Assembly: GCF_000832305.1 (NCBI RefSeq)
Contig: NZ_CP010537.1
Location: 1,116,001-1,180,000, forward strand
Direction: 5' to 3'
Source: Cupriavidus basilensis
Lineage (GTDB): Bacteria > Pseudomonadota > Gammaproteobacteria > Burkholderiales > Burkholderiaceae
DNA: 64,000 nt
Below are positions 17,855-26,451 of this stretch, piece after piece (the first letter of the stretch is position 1; each line of letters begins with the position of its first letter). The notes under the pieces are model-generated. The model did no database searches, had not been told where the DNA came from, and saw nothing but the letters and a program-made list of their open reading frames with translations. Position numbers and translations under genes: made by a program.

Positions 17855-18877
17855 TCAGTAGTAATGCAGGTCGGTCGCCTTCCCCCAGAATACACGGTAG
17901 GCATACACCGTGTAACCCAGGATGGTCGGCAGCACCACTGCCGCGCCTACCAGGATCACCCCCAGCGACTCCGGCGCGCTCGCAGCTTGCCAGATATCGA
18001 TCCTGTCCACCACCAGGTACGGGAAAATGCTGTAGGCCAGGCCGTTGAACGCCATCAGGAAGATCACCGCCGTGCCGGCGAAGGGCACCCAGCACCAGCG
18101 GTCGTTGCCGCGGTCGTGCATGGCCGGCAGGCGCCGCAGCAGGCGGTCGATGAGGATGAACAGCGCCACCGTGACCAGCGGGATCGGCGCCAGCAGGATG
18201 ATGTTGGGCAGCGAGAACCATTTGTCGAAGATGCGCTGGCTCACCATCGGCGTGACCAGCGAGATCGCCGCCACGCCAATGCCTGTCAGCCAAAGGCTGC
18301 GGCGTGCCCAGTACATGGCGCGCCGCTGCAGGCTGCCGCTGGTCTTCATGATCAGCCAGCCCGCGCCCAGCAGGCAGTAGCCCGCCACCAGGCACAGGCC
18401 CACCACTACCGCAAAGGCCAGGTCGAGCCAGCCGTGCTGGAATCCCGTGATATACAGGCCGAGCATCAGGCCCTGCGAGAACGCGGCCAGCAGCGAGCCG
18501 GCGTAGAACGCGCGGTTCCACCACGGCTTGTGGTGCGCGCGTGCCTTCACGCGGAAGTCGAACGCCACGCCGCGCAGGATCAGCCCTGCCAGCATCAGCG
18601 CCACCGGCAGGTAGAGCTGGGTCAGGATCACGCCGTGCGCAATGGGAAAGGCCACCAGCAGCAGGCCCACGCCCAGCACCAGCCAGGTCTCGTTGGCATC
18701 CCAGAACGGGCCGATGGAGGCGATCATGGTGTCCTTGTCGGCATCGTCCGCGCGGCGCAGCAGCACGCCCACGCCCAGGTCGTAGCCGTCCAGGATCACG
18801 TAGACCAGCATGGAGATGCCCATCAGGGCCAGGAACACCAGCGGCATCCAGCCGGCGGGTTGGGTCAGGTCGGTCAT
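17855..18877 (-). CDS. cioB: Cytochrome bd-type (cyanide-insensitive) quinol oxidase subunit II
   Basis: 340 residues, about eight to nine membrane segments. The start region MPLVFLALMGISMLVYVILD-GYDLGVG and IGPFWDANETWLVLGVGLLL are hallmark CydB/CioB motifs. It starts in a 4-bp ATGA overlap with the subunit I gene. The pair forms the inner-membrane quinol oxidase that reduces O2 to water without proton pumping. The bd versus CIO assignment comes from the short Q loop in subunit I. Confidence 0.93.
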   Translation of the reverse strand: MTDLTQPAGWMPLVFLALMGISMLVYVILDGYDLGVGVLLRRADDADKDTMIASIGPFWDANETWLVLGVGLLLVAFPIAHGVILTQLYLPVALMLAGLILRGVAFDFRVKARAHHKPWWNRAFYAGSLLAAFSQGLMLGLYITGFQHGWLDLAFAVVVGLCLVAGYCLLGAGWLIMKTSGSLQRRAMYWARRSLWLTGIGVAAISLVTPMVSQRIFDKWFSLPNIILLAPIPLVTVALFILIDRLLRRLPAMHDRGNDRWCWVPFAGTAVIFLMAFNGLAYSIFPYLVVDRIDIWQAASAPESLGVILVGAAVVLPTILGYTVYAYRVFWGKATDLHYY

Positions 18878-20253
18878 TCTGCGCTCCGCGGTTCGCCGGG
18901 CAACACGGCTTGAGGGGGGGCGGTCCGCGGGCTGTCCACCTTCGGGTCGGTCCCGGCCTTGCGTGCCAGGTGGAACACCACCGAGACATAGGCCGCGATC
19001 AGCGCCAGGTAGAGTGCCAGGTACATCGCCAGCGTGGAGGCGATCATCGCCGCCGGCACCTTGGACGCGGCCTGCGCTGTGGTCAGCACGCCGTACACCA
19101 GGTAAGGCTGGCGGCCGATCTCGGTCACGTACCAGCCAGCCACCAGGGCCACCCAGCCGGAGAAGGTCATGGCAATCAGTACGCGCGCCATCCACGGCGC
19201 AGGCTGGCCGCCACGGCGCAACTGCCACGCCGCCGCCCATGATGCCGCCAGCATCAGCAGGCCCACGCCCACCATGATCCGAAAGGCGAAGAACAGCGGC
19301 GCCACCGGCGGGTGCTTGTCGCCAAAGGCATCGATGCCCTTGATCTCGCCATCCATGTGATGCGTCAGGTAGAGCGAGGCCAGCTTTGGAATGGCGATCT
19401 CGAAATCATTGCTTTGCGTGCTTGCGTTGGGCACGCCGAACAACACGGCGGGCGCGCCCTTCTCCGTCTTCCAGATCCCCTCCATCGCAGCGATCTTGGC
19501 CGGCTGGTGGTGCAGCGTATTCAGGCCATGCAGGTCGCCCGCCACGATCTGCAGCGGGATCAGCACCGCGGCAATGGTCACGCCGGTGCGCAGCGACGAC
19601 AGCACCTCCGGCGCGCGGTCGCCACGCAGCCAGCGATAGGCCGAGATGCCCGCCAGCAGGAACGCCACGGTCAGCCCCGACGCCAGCAGCATATGCACGA
19701 AGCGGTACGGGAACGATGGGTTGAAGATCACCGCCAGCCAGCTCGTCACATGCACGCGGCCATCGATGATCTCGAAGCCCGCCGGGGTTTGCATCCACGA
19801 ATTCAGCGCCAGGATCCAGAACGCCGACAACGTGGTGCCGCCCGCCACCAGCAAGGTGGCGATGGTATGCGTGCGGTTGCTCACGCGGCGCATGCCGAAC
19901 AGCATGATGCCGAGGAGGGTCGCCTCCAGGAAGAACGCGGTGAGCACCTCGTAGGCCAGCAACGGGCCGGCCACGTTGCCCACGGTCTCCATATAGCCCG
20001 GCCAGTTGGTGCCAAACTGGAAACTCATGGTGATGCCGCTGACCACGCCCAGCGCAAAGGTCAGCGCAAAGATTTTCACCCAGAAACGGTACGCTGCCAT
20101 CCAGCGTTCATCGCCGGTCTTATTGAAGCGCAGCTTGAAAAACAGCAACACCCAGCCCAGCGAGATGCTGATGGTGGGAAACAAGATGTGGAACGTGATG
20201 TTGGCGGCAAACTGCACGCGCGCAAGCACCACCGGGTCGAGCGACGAGAACAT
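18874..20253 (-). CDS. cioA: Cytochrome bd-type (cyanide-insensitive) quinol oxidase subunit I
   Basis: 459 residues. N-terminal SSLDPVVLARVQFAANITFH carries the haem b595 His. ALGVVSGITMSFQFGTNWPG, FFLEATLLGIMLFGMRRV, and GWYVTEIGRQPYLVYGVLTT (quinol site and GRQPW-like motif, here GRQPY) define CydA/CioA. The loop between helices 6 and 7 is short, as in CIO-type oxidases. It is 4 bp behind the GbsR-type regulator gene and overlaps cioB, so the three form one operon. Confidence 0.94.
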   Translation of the reverse strand: MFSSLDPVVLARVQFAANITFHILFPTISISLGWVLLFFKLRFNKTGDERWMAAYRFWVKIFALTFALGVVSGITMSFQFGTNWPGYMETVGNVAGPLLAYEVLTAFFLEATLLGIMLFGMRRVSNRTHTIATLLVAGGTTLSAFWILALNSWMQTPAGFEIIDGRVHVTSWLAVIFNPSFPYRFVHMLLASGLTVAFLLAGISAYRWLRGDRAPEVLSSLRTGVTIAAVLIPLQIVAGDLHGLNTLHHQPAKIAAMEGIWKTEKGAPAVLFGVPNASTQSNDFEIAIPKLASLYLTHHMDGEIKGIDAFGDKHPPVAPLFFAFRIMVGVGLLMLAASWAAAWQLRRGGQPAPWMARVLIAMTFSGWVALVAGWYVTEIGRQPYLVYGVLTTAQAASKVPAAMIASTLAMYLALYLALIAAYVSVVFHLARKAGTDPKVDSPRTAPPQAVLPGEPRSAE

Positions 20254-20257
20254 GCAA

Positions 20258-20875
20258 CTACTCCTTCCGGGTGCGGGTCGTCCTGGCTTTCACGGCACTG
20301 GCGGGGGGTGTGCCGGCGCGGGCTTTTCCGCCGATGGCAAGGCTGAGCTTGTCCTTCACGTCCAGCAGCTTGTTGACCTTGGAGCCGAGCTTCATCAGCT
20401 TCTCCAGCGTGGCCACATCCAGCTTCTGGATTTCGCCGAACCAGCTCGTCACCAGCAGGATCAGCCCATACATCTCCTTCATCCGCTCCTGCGCATGGCG
20501 ATCGCCCGGATCGCTCACGGCCTCCAGCTGGACCTCGCGCAGCATGGACAACGTGGGGTCGATCTCGCGCCGGCGGCGTTCCTCGGCCAGGGTGCGGAAA
20601 ATCGCCCAGACATCGTCAGGTGCCGAGAAATACTCTCGGCGGTCGCCCGGCTGGTGAGACAGCTTGACCAGGTTCCACGACTCCAGCTCCTTCAGCCCGA
20701 TGCTGACATTGGAGCGCGAGAAGCCCAGCGCCTCGGCGATTTCGTCGGCGTTGAGCGGGCGGGAGGCGGTAAACAGCAGGGCATAGATTTGCCCAACCGT
20801 GCGGTTGATGCCCCAGCGGCTGCCCATTTCACCGAAGTGAAGCACGAAGCGCTGGATCAGGGGCGACAGATGCAT
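20258..20875 (-). CDS. GbsR/MarR-type transcriptional regulator of the cio operon
   Basis: 205 residues. A MarR-like winged helix (about 20-85) reads GQIYALLFTASRPLNADEIA then ALGFSRSNVSIGLKELESWN, followed by a GbsR-type helical C-terminus and a basic tail. It is the first gene of the operon with cioAB (4-bp spacing), suggesting local control of this oxidase, perhaps autoregulated. Effector unknown. Confidence 0.9.
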   Translation of the reverse strand: MHLSPLIQRFVLHFGEMGSRWGINRTVGQIYALLFTASRPLNADEIAEALGFSRSNVSIGLKELESWNLVKLSHQPGDRREYFSAPDDVWAIFRTLAEERRRREIDPTLSMLREVQLEAVSDPGDRHAQERMKEMYGLILLVTSWFGEIQKLDVATLEKLMKLGSKVNKLLDVKDKLSLAIGGKARAGTPPASAVKARTTRTRKE

Positions 20876-21270
20876 CTTGTTTGTTTTGAATTTTTAGGAA
20901 GTTGTGAAAGTTTAGTATGAAAAGGCGGGCTGTGCTGCGGTGCGGGGTGCGGCAACGGGTCGCTGCTGTCCGGCCTCGGTTGTCACCTCCCAAAGTTGTT
21001 GGGTACACCGAAGCTGCGAAGGCAAGGGGTTGCCTATTGGGATGGCGCTTTGTGACTGGAGGTCATGTTGATGAGATCTGCGCCAGCCTCCTGGCAGAGA
21101 GGTGGCAAGGCCCGTGAGCGGTGGACATCCTGAGGGGCACTGGGCGCGAAGGTCAGGGCTGCCGCAAGCGCCCATGACACGGTTCGGTCGACAGGCGTCT
21201 ACAAAGTCCCCCCAACTATCGTGGCTCAAGCCATCCGTGCTCGCCTTGCTTCTAACAACTGAAAACGCTT
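20876..21270. other. Non-coding interval between the GbsR gene and the aceA control region
   Basis: Divergent gap with no supported gene. Short open frames (20917-21117, 21102-21374) lack homology and coding bias. It presumably holds the promoter of the GbsR-cioAB operon. Confidence 0.5.
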
Positions 21271-21406
21271 TTCACATTGCGGGATTCGCGCCGAGTTTCC
21301 CCAGGATTTCGTTTTCGTTTCTCGAAAACACGTTCCACATTGCGAAATTCAATCGCTATCTCATTGAAAAATAAGGATAAACCAACTCTTATGTCTTATA
21401 TAAGAC
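21271..21406 (+). promoter_or_regulatory. aceA control region with two direct repeats and two palindromes
   Basis: TTCACATTGCGGGATTC (21271-21287) and TCCACATTGCGAAATTC (21334-21350) are direct repeats 63 bp apart. Between them lies the perfect inverted repeat GTTTTCG-TTTCT-CGAAAAC (21311-21329). Further on is a perfect 14-bp palindrome GTCTTATATAAGAC (21393-21406), about 107 bp before the aceA start. These look like sites for at least two regulators; the proteins are not identified. Confidence 0.55.
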
Positions 21407-21512
21407 TTCACCGCAGTGCACCAGAAGCGCCATACAATGATTCCACGCTGCTTGCTTCGATATCCGTAGCGGCACACGCACCCCTTTCTTCAAACGCGCT
21501 TAGGAATTTCAC

Positions 21513-23093
21513 ATGGCCCAGTATCAAGACGACATCAAGGCAGTTGCTGGTTTGAAAGAGAACCACGGCAGCGCATGGAATGCCATCAACCCCGAGTATG
21601 CCGCCCGCATGCGTGCCCAGAACAAGTTCAAGACGGGCCTGGACATCGCCAAGTACACCGCCAAGATCATGCGCGCCGACATGGCCGCCTACGATGCCGA
21701 CTCGTCCAAGTACACCCAGTCGCTGGGTTGCTGGCACGGCTTCATCGGCCAGCAGAAGATGATCTCCATCAAGAAGCACTTCAACAGCACCGAGCGCCGC
21801 TACCTTTACCTGTCCGGCTGGATGGTGGCCGCGCTGCGCTCCGAGTTCGGCCCGCTGCCGGACCAGTCGATGCACGAAAAGACCTCCGTCAGCGCGCTGA
21901 TCCGCGAGCTGTACACCTTCCTGCGCCAGGCCGACGCCCGTGAACTGGGTGGCCTGTTCCGCGAACTGGATGCTGCCCAAGGACCCGCCAAGGCCGCCAT
22001 CCAGGAAAAAATCGACAACCACGTCACCCACGTTGTGCCCATCATCGCGGACATCGACGCGGGCTTCGGCAACGCCGAGGCAACGTACCTGCTGGCCAAG
22101 CAGTTCATCGAAGCGGGCGCATGCTGCATTCAGATCGAAAACCAGGTGTCCGACGAGAAGCAGTGCGGCCACCAGGATGGCAAGGTCACCGTGCCGCACG
22201 AGGACTTCCTGGCCAAGATCCGCGCTATCCGCTACGCCTTCCTGGAGCTCGGCGTGGACGACGGCGTCATTGTGGCCCGTACCGACTCGCTGGGCGCTGG
22301 CCTGACCAAGCAGATCGCCGTGACCAACACGACGGGTGACCTGGGCGATCAATACAATTCCTTCCTCGATTGCGAAGAATTGTCGGCCGACGAACTGGGC
22401 AATGGCGACGTCATCATCAAGCGCGACGGCAAGCTGCTGCGCCCTAAGCGCCTGCCTAGCAACCTGTTCCAGTTCCGCGCCGGCACGGGCGAAGCGCGCT
22501 GCGTGCTGGATTGCGTCACCGCACTGCAAAACGGCGCTGACCTGCTGTGGATCGAGACCGAAAAGCCGCATATCGCCCAGATCGGCGGCATGGTCAGCGA
22601 GATTCGCAAAGTCATCCCGAACGCCAAGCTGGTGTACAACAACAGCCCATCGTTCAACTGGACCCTGAATTTCCGCCAGCAGGTGTATGACGCGATGAAG
22701 GCCGCAGGCAAGGATGTGTCGGCATACGAGCGCACCCAACTGATGAACGTGGAATACGATCAGACCGAACTGGCGAAGCTCGCCGACGAAAAGATCCGGA
22801 CCTTCCAGGCCGACTCGTCGCGCGAAGCAGGTATCTTCCACCATCTGATCACGCTGCCGACCTACCACACCGCCGCGCTGTCGACCGACAACCTGGCCAA
22901 GGAATACTTCGGCGACCAGGGCATGCTGGGCTATGTGGCTGGCGTGCAGCGCAAGGAAATCCGTCAGGGCATCGCCTGTGTCAAGCACCAGAACATGTCC
23001 GGCTCGGATATCGGCGACGACCACAAGGAGTATTTCAGCGGCGAAGCAGCTCTGAAAGCGGCAGGTAAAGACAACACCATGAATCAGTTCTGA
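21513..23093 (+). CDS. aceA: Isocitrate lyase
   Basis: 526 residues, the longer Pseudomonas/Burkholderia type. The active-site loop reads [11 protein letters not shown] (about residues 213-223; KKCGH in many homologues, here KQCGH, with the catalytic Cys and His kept). [20 protein letters not shown] and [13 protein letters not shown] hold metal and substrate residues. It splits isocitrate into glyoxylate and succinate for growth on acetate, fatty acids or aromatics that yield acetyl-CoA. No malate synthase gene is nearby. The leader is unusually rich in repeats, and an intrinsic terminator follows the stop. Confidence 0.96.
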   Translation: MAQYQDDIKAVAGLKENHGSAWNAINPEYAARMRAQNKFKTGLDIAKYTAKIMRADMAAYDADSSKYTQSLGCWHGFIGQQKMISIKKHFNSTERRYLYLSGWMVAALRSEFGPLPDQSMHEKTSVSALIRELYTFLRQADARELGGLFRELDAAQGPAKAAIQEKIDNHVTHVVPIIADIDAGFGNAEATYLLAKQFIEAGACCIQIENQVSDEKQCGHQDGKVTVPHEDFLAKIRAIRYAFLELGVDDGVIVARTDSLGAGLTKQIAVTNTTGDLGDQYNSFLDCEELSADELGNGDVIIKRDGKLLRPKRLPSNLFQFRAGTGEARCVLDCVTALQNGADLLWIETEKPHIAQIGGMVSEIRKVIPNAKLVYNNSPSFNWTLNFRQQVYDAMKAAGKDVSAYERTQLMNVEYDQTELAKLADEKIRTFQADSSREAGIFHHLITLPTYHTAALSTDNLAKEYFGDQGMLGYVAGVQRKEIRQGIACVKHQNMSGSDIGDDHKEYFSGEAALKAAGKDNTMNQF

Positions 23094-23118
23094 TAGCAGT
23101 AATACGCTTCAAACACAG

Positions 23119-23152
23119 CGCCAACCCAGAACGGGTTGGCGTTTTTCTTTTT
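23119..23152 (+). terminator. Intrinsic terminator of aceA
   Basis: CGCCAACCC-AGAAC-GGGTTGGCG forms a perfect 9-bp stem with a 5-nt loop, followed directly by TTTTTCTTTTT. It starts 25 bp after the aceA stop. A group IIC-like intron fragment begins at the very next base. Confidence 0.92.
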
Positions 23153-23426
<274 letters not shown>

Positions 23427-23503
23427 AATGCCTTGCGTCAGATCGCGGGCGATGGTCGAGACGTCGAGCTTCGGCATGGTGCTAGGGTAAACCCATGGTT
23501 GCG

Positions 23504-23545
23504 AATATGTTTGAACATATTATAGTTTTATATGTTCGAACATAT
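23504..23545. promoter_or_regulatory. Two tandem palindromes upstream of the lyase-symporter operon
   Basis: AATATGTT-TG-AACATATT (23504-23521) and ATATGTTCGAACATAT (23530-23545) are near-identical palindromes with centres 25 bp apart. They end 42 bp before the lyase start and probably overlap the promoter, giving a double operator. No regulator gene is adjacent, so the protein must be encoded elsewhere. The AT-rich sequence contrasts strongly with its surroundings. Confidence 0.75.
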
Positions 23546-23587
23546 TGGAACGTGTTCGCGAAACCAGCAATTACCTCAGAGGCCGAT

Positions 23588-24958
23588 ATGTCCACTTTCT
23601 CCGTCCCCATGGCTAGCACCGTCGTTGATTCGATTTTGTTCCGCGATGCCTTTGGCACCGCCAGGATGCGCGAGATCTTCTCCGACCGGGCGCTGATCCA
23701 GCGTTACATCGACGCCGAGATCGCGCTGGCGAAGGCCGAAGCGCGCGTCGGCGTGATCCCGGCCGAGGCGGCGGAAGTGATTGCGCGCGAGTCGCGCATC
23801 GAGCGCATCGACTTTGACCATATGCGTGAGGAGACGGACATCGTCGGGTACCCGATCCTGCCGCTGGTGCATCAGCTTGTGGGCATGTGCGGCGATGCCG
23901 GCCGCTATGTGCACTGGGGCGCGACCACGCAGGACATCATGGACACCGCGGTGGCACTGCAGGTGCGCGACGCGCTAGACAGCATCGATACCGATATCCG
24001 CGAACTGCGCGCCATCCTGGCAGACCTGGCGGTCAAGCATCGTGACACGCCCATGGCCGGCCGCACCCACCTGCAGCAGGCGCTGCCGGTCACTTTTGGC
24101 TACAAGGTAGCCATCTGGCTCGCCATGTTCGACCGCCACCAGCAGCGTCTGGCGGAATTGCGCCCGCGGGTGGCCGTGGTGGAGTTTGCCGGTGCGGCGG
24201 GCACCCTGGCCTCGCTGGGCGACAAGGGCTTCGCGGTGCAGCAGGCGATGGCCGGGGAACTTGGGCTGGGCGTGCCGGCAACCACCTGGCATGTGGCACG
24301 TGACGGCTTTGCCGAGGCGGTGAACCTGCTCGCACTGATCACAGGTTCCCTTGGCAAGATCGCGCTCGACATCATGATCATGGCGTCGACCGAGTTCGCC
24401 GAGGTCTACGAGCCGTTCGTCAAAGGCCGTGGCGCCTCCAGCACCATGCCGCAAAAGCGCAATCCGATCTCCAGCGAACTGATGCTGGCCGCCTCGAAGG
24501 CAGTGCGCCAGCACGCGGGCCTGATGGTCGATGCCATGGTGCAGGACTTCGAGCGCGCCACCGGCCCCTGGCATGCGGAATGGATCGCCATTCCCGAGAG
24601 CTTCATCTTTTCCTCCGGCGCCCTGCACCAGGCGAAGTTCGCGCTTGGCGGCCTCGTCGTCGATACCGAACGCATGAAGCACAACCTCGGCATCACCCGA
24701 GGCCTGATCGTGGCCGAAGCGGTGATGATGGGCATGGCCCCATTCACCGGCCGCCAGCAGGCGCACGACATCGTCTACGACGCCTGCCGCACCGTGAACG
24801 AGAAGGGCGGCACGCTGGCCGAGGCGCTGATGGCACTGCCTGAGGTCACGCAACACTTCGATCGTGCGGCGATCGACCGTTTGACCGATCCGGCCAACTA
24901 TCTTGGCCTGGCTCCGCAGATGGTGGACCGCGCCGTCGCTTTGTCGAGCGGCGTGTAA
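23588..24958 (+). CDS. Fumarase/aspartase-superfamily lyase (3-carboxymuconate cycloisomerase / adenylosuccinate-lyase-like)
   Basis: 456 residues from the ATG at 23588; the frame opens at 23495, but that would include the palindromes. Superfamily signatures: GATTQDIMDTA (His-containing region C1), GRTHLQQALPVTFGYKVAIW (C2), and the signature loop GRGASSTMPQKRNPISSELM with the catalytic Ser. The N-terminus DSILFRDAFGTARMREIFSD resembles PcaB-like proteins. Members eliminate a leaving group to give fumarate or cyclise carboxymuconate. No other pca gene is present, and a dicarboxylate symporter follows 23 bp later, so an import-and-eliminate function on an unusual C4-linked compound is as likely. 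Confidence 0.88.
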   Translation: MSTFSVPMASTVVDSILFRDAFGTARMREIFSDRALIQRYIDAEIALAKAEARVGVIPAEAAEVIARESRIERIDFDHMREETDIVGYPILPLVHQLVGMCGDAGRYVHWGATTQDIMDTAVALQVRDALDSIDTDIRELRAILADLAVKHRDTPMAGRTHLQQALPVTFGYKVAIWLAMFDRHQQRLAELRPRVAVVEFAGAAGTLASLGDKGFAVQQAMAGELGLGVPATTWHVARDGFAEAVNLLALITGSLGKIALDIMIMASTEFAEVYEPFVKGRGASSTMPQKRNPISSELMLAASKAVRQHAGLMVDAMVQDFERATGPWHAEWIAIPESFIFSSGALHQAKFALGGLVVDTERMKHNLGITRGLIVAEAVMMGMAPFTGRQQAHDIVYDACRTVNEKGGTLAEALMALPEVTQHFDRAAIDRLTDPANYLGLAPQMVDRAVALSSGV

Positions 24959-24981
24959 GAAGCAGCATCGAGGAGACAGCT

Positions 24982-26388
24982 ATGGAAAACCACTCATCCG
25001 GCGCAGACGCGCTGATCTCGTCCCCGAGAAAATTACCCTGGTATCGCAAGCTGGGTATGCAAGTGCTGGTGTCGCTGGTGCTTGGCATCGCGGTGGGCTT
25101 CATCTTCCCGAAGTTCGCCTCGCAGCTCAAGCTGCTCGGCGACATGTTCCTCTCACTGATCAAGGCGGGCGTGGCGCCGCTGGTGTTTCTCACCATTGTC
25201 CACGGCATTGCGTCGGCGGGCGATGTGAAGAGTGCCGGCCGCGTTGGCTGGCGCTCCATCTTCTACTTCGAAGTGCTCTCGACCATTGCCCTGGTCGTGG
25301 GCATGCTGGCGGGTAACCTGTTGCAGATCGGCAAGGGCATGACCACGGTAGCCACCGGCGCCGCCCCGCCCGTGGTGGCCAAGGCCGGGCCGCACGGCTT
25401 CCTGGAGTTCATGGCCCACATCGTGCCAGACAACTTTGTGGGGGCGTTTGCCAAGGGCGAGCTGCTGCAGGTGGTGGTGCTTGCGGTGATGGTCGGCATC
25501 GGCATCCTCGCCATTCCGGAAGGCCGGCGCGAGAAGATCAACGAGGGCCTCGGCCAGATCTCCGAGGTACTGTTCTCCTTTATCAACCTGGTGATGAAAC
25601 TGGCGCCGATCGGCACGTTCGGCGCAGTAGCCTATTCGGTCGGCAGCAACGGCACCGCCGTGCTGATCGCGTTGGCACAACTCGTGTTCAGCTTCTACGC
25701 GGTGGTGGCGGCTTTTATCGTGGTGGTTCTGGGCCTGGTGGCACGGCTGGCAGGCTTCAGTCTCTGGCGTTTCCTGCGCTACATCAAAGACGAGATCCTT
25801 ATCGTGCTCGGCACCGCATCGTCGGAAAGTGCGCTGCCCCGCCTGCTGATCAAGCTGGAGCGATTAGGTTGCGCGAAGCAGACCGTGGGCCTGGTGCTGC
25901 CAACCGGCTACGCATTCAACCTCGATGGCACCTCGCTCTTCATGGCCATGGGCGTGATGTTCATCGCGCATGCCTACGGCGTGCCGCTGTCGCTGGATCA
26001 GCAGATTGGCATCCTGTTGCTGATGCTCCTGACTTCCAAGGGCGCGGCGACCGTCTCCGGCGGCTCCTTCGTGGTCTTCGCTGCAACGGTGACTTCGACC
26101 GGGATGCTGCCGGTCGAAGGACTGGCCGTTATTTTTGGCGTCTACCGCTTCCTGTCGATGGCGATCTCCACCTGCAATACGATCGGCAACAGCGTCGCGA
26201 CCGTGGTCATCGCCAAGTGGTCCGGCACCTTTGACCACGAGATTGCGCAGCGGCATCTATATCCCGAGCGCTTTCCTGAAACGGCCAACGCCGATGCCGC
26301 GCTCGACGATGGCAACCTTTTGCCCGAGGACTCCGGGCAAGGCAATCCACACACTGCCGGTATCCCGCTCTCGAAATCCGGAGTGTGA
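24982..26388 (+). CDS. Dicarboxylate/amino acid:cation symporter (DAACS family)
   Basis: 468 residues with eight membrane helices and re-entrant loops. The serine-rich motif LGTASSESALPRLLIKLERL, GYAFNLDGTSLFMAMGVMFI, and LLTSKGAATVSGGSFVVFAA are the substrate- and Na+/H+-binding elements of GltP/DctA-like carriers. The gene lies 23 bp behind the lyase gene in the same operon and probably imports its acidic substrate. A polar C-terminal tail of about 45 residues is longer than needed for the fold. Confidence 0.93.
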   Translation: MENHSSGADALISSPRKLPWYRKLGMQVLVSLVLGIAVGFIFPKFASQLKLLGDMFLSLIKAGVAPLVFLTIVHGIASAGDVKSAGRVGWRSIFYFEVLSTIALVVGMLAGNLLQIGKGMTTVATGAAPPVVAKAGPHGFLEFMAHIVPDNFVGAFAKGELLQVVVLAVMVGIGILAIPEGRREKINEGLGQISEVLFSFINLVMKLAPIGTFGAVAYSVGSNGTAVLIALAQLVFSFYAVVAAFIVVVLGLVARLAGFSLWRFLRYIKDEILIVLGTASSESALPRLLIKLERLGCAKQTVGLVLPTGYAFNLDGTSLFMAMGVMFIAHAYGVPLSLDQQIGILLLMLLTSKGAATVSGGSFVVFAATVTSTGMLPVEGLAVIFGVYRFLSMAISTCNTIGNSVATVVIAKWSGTFDHEIAQRHLYPERFPETANADAALDDGNLLPEDSGQGNPHTAGIPLSKSGV

Positions 26389-26412
26389 TCGGTCCATCCC
26401 GCCATGGAAGCG

Positions 26413-26451
26413 AAGGCGCCAATTCAAGCGCATTGGTTCAAGTGGCGCCTT
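26413..26451. terminator. Candidate terminator between convergent symporter and MFS genes
   Basis: AAGGCGCCA (26413-26421) and TGGCGCCTT (26443-26451) are perfect 9-bp arms around a 21-nt loop. The structure overlaps the 3' end of the MFS gene. There is no T-run, so termination strength is uncertain. Confidence 0.45.

Noticed and set aside
23495..23587. An upstream ATG that would extend the lyase by 31 codons.
   Set aside because: The extension translates the two palindromes and has no similarity to lyase N-termini; the ATG at 23588 fits better.
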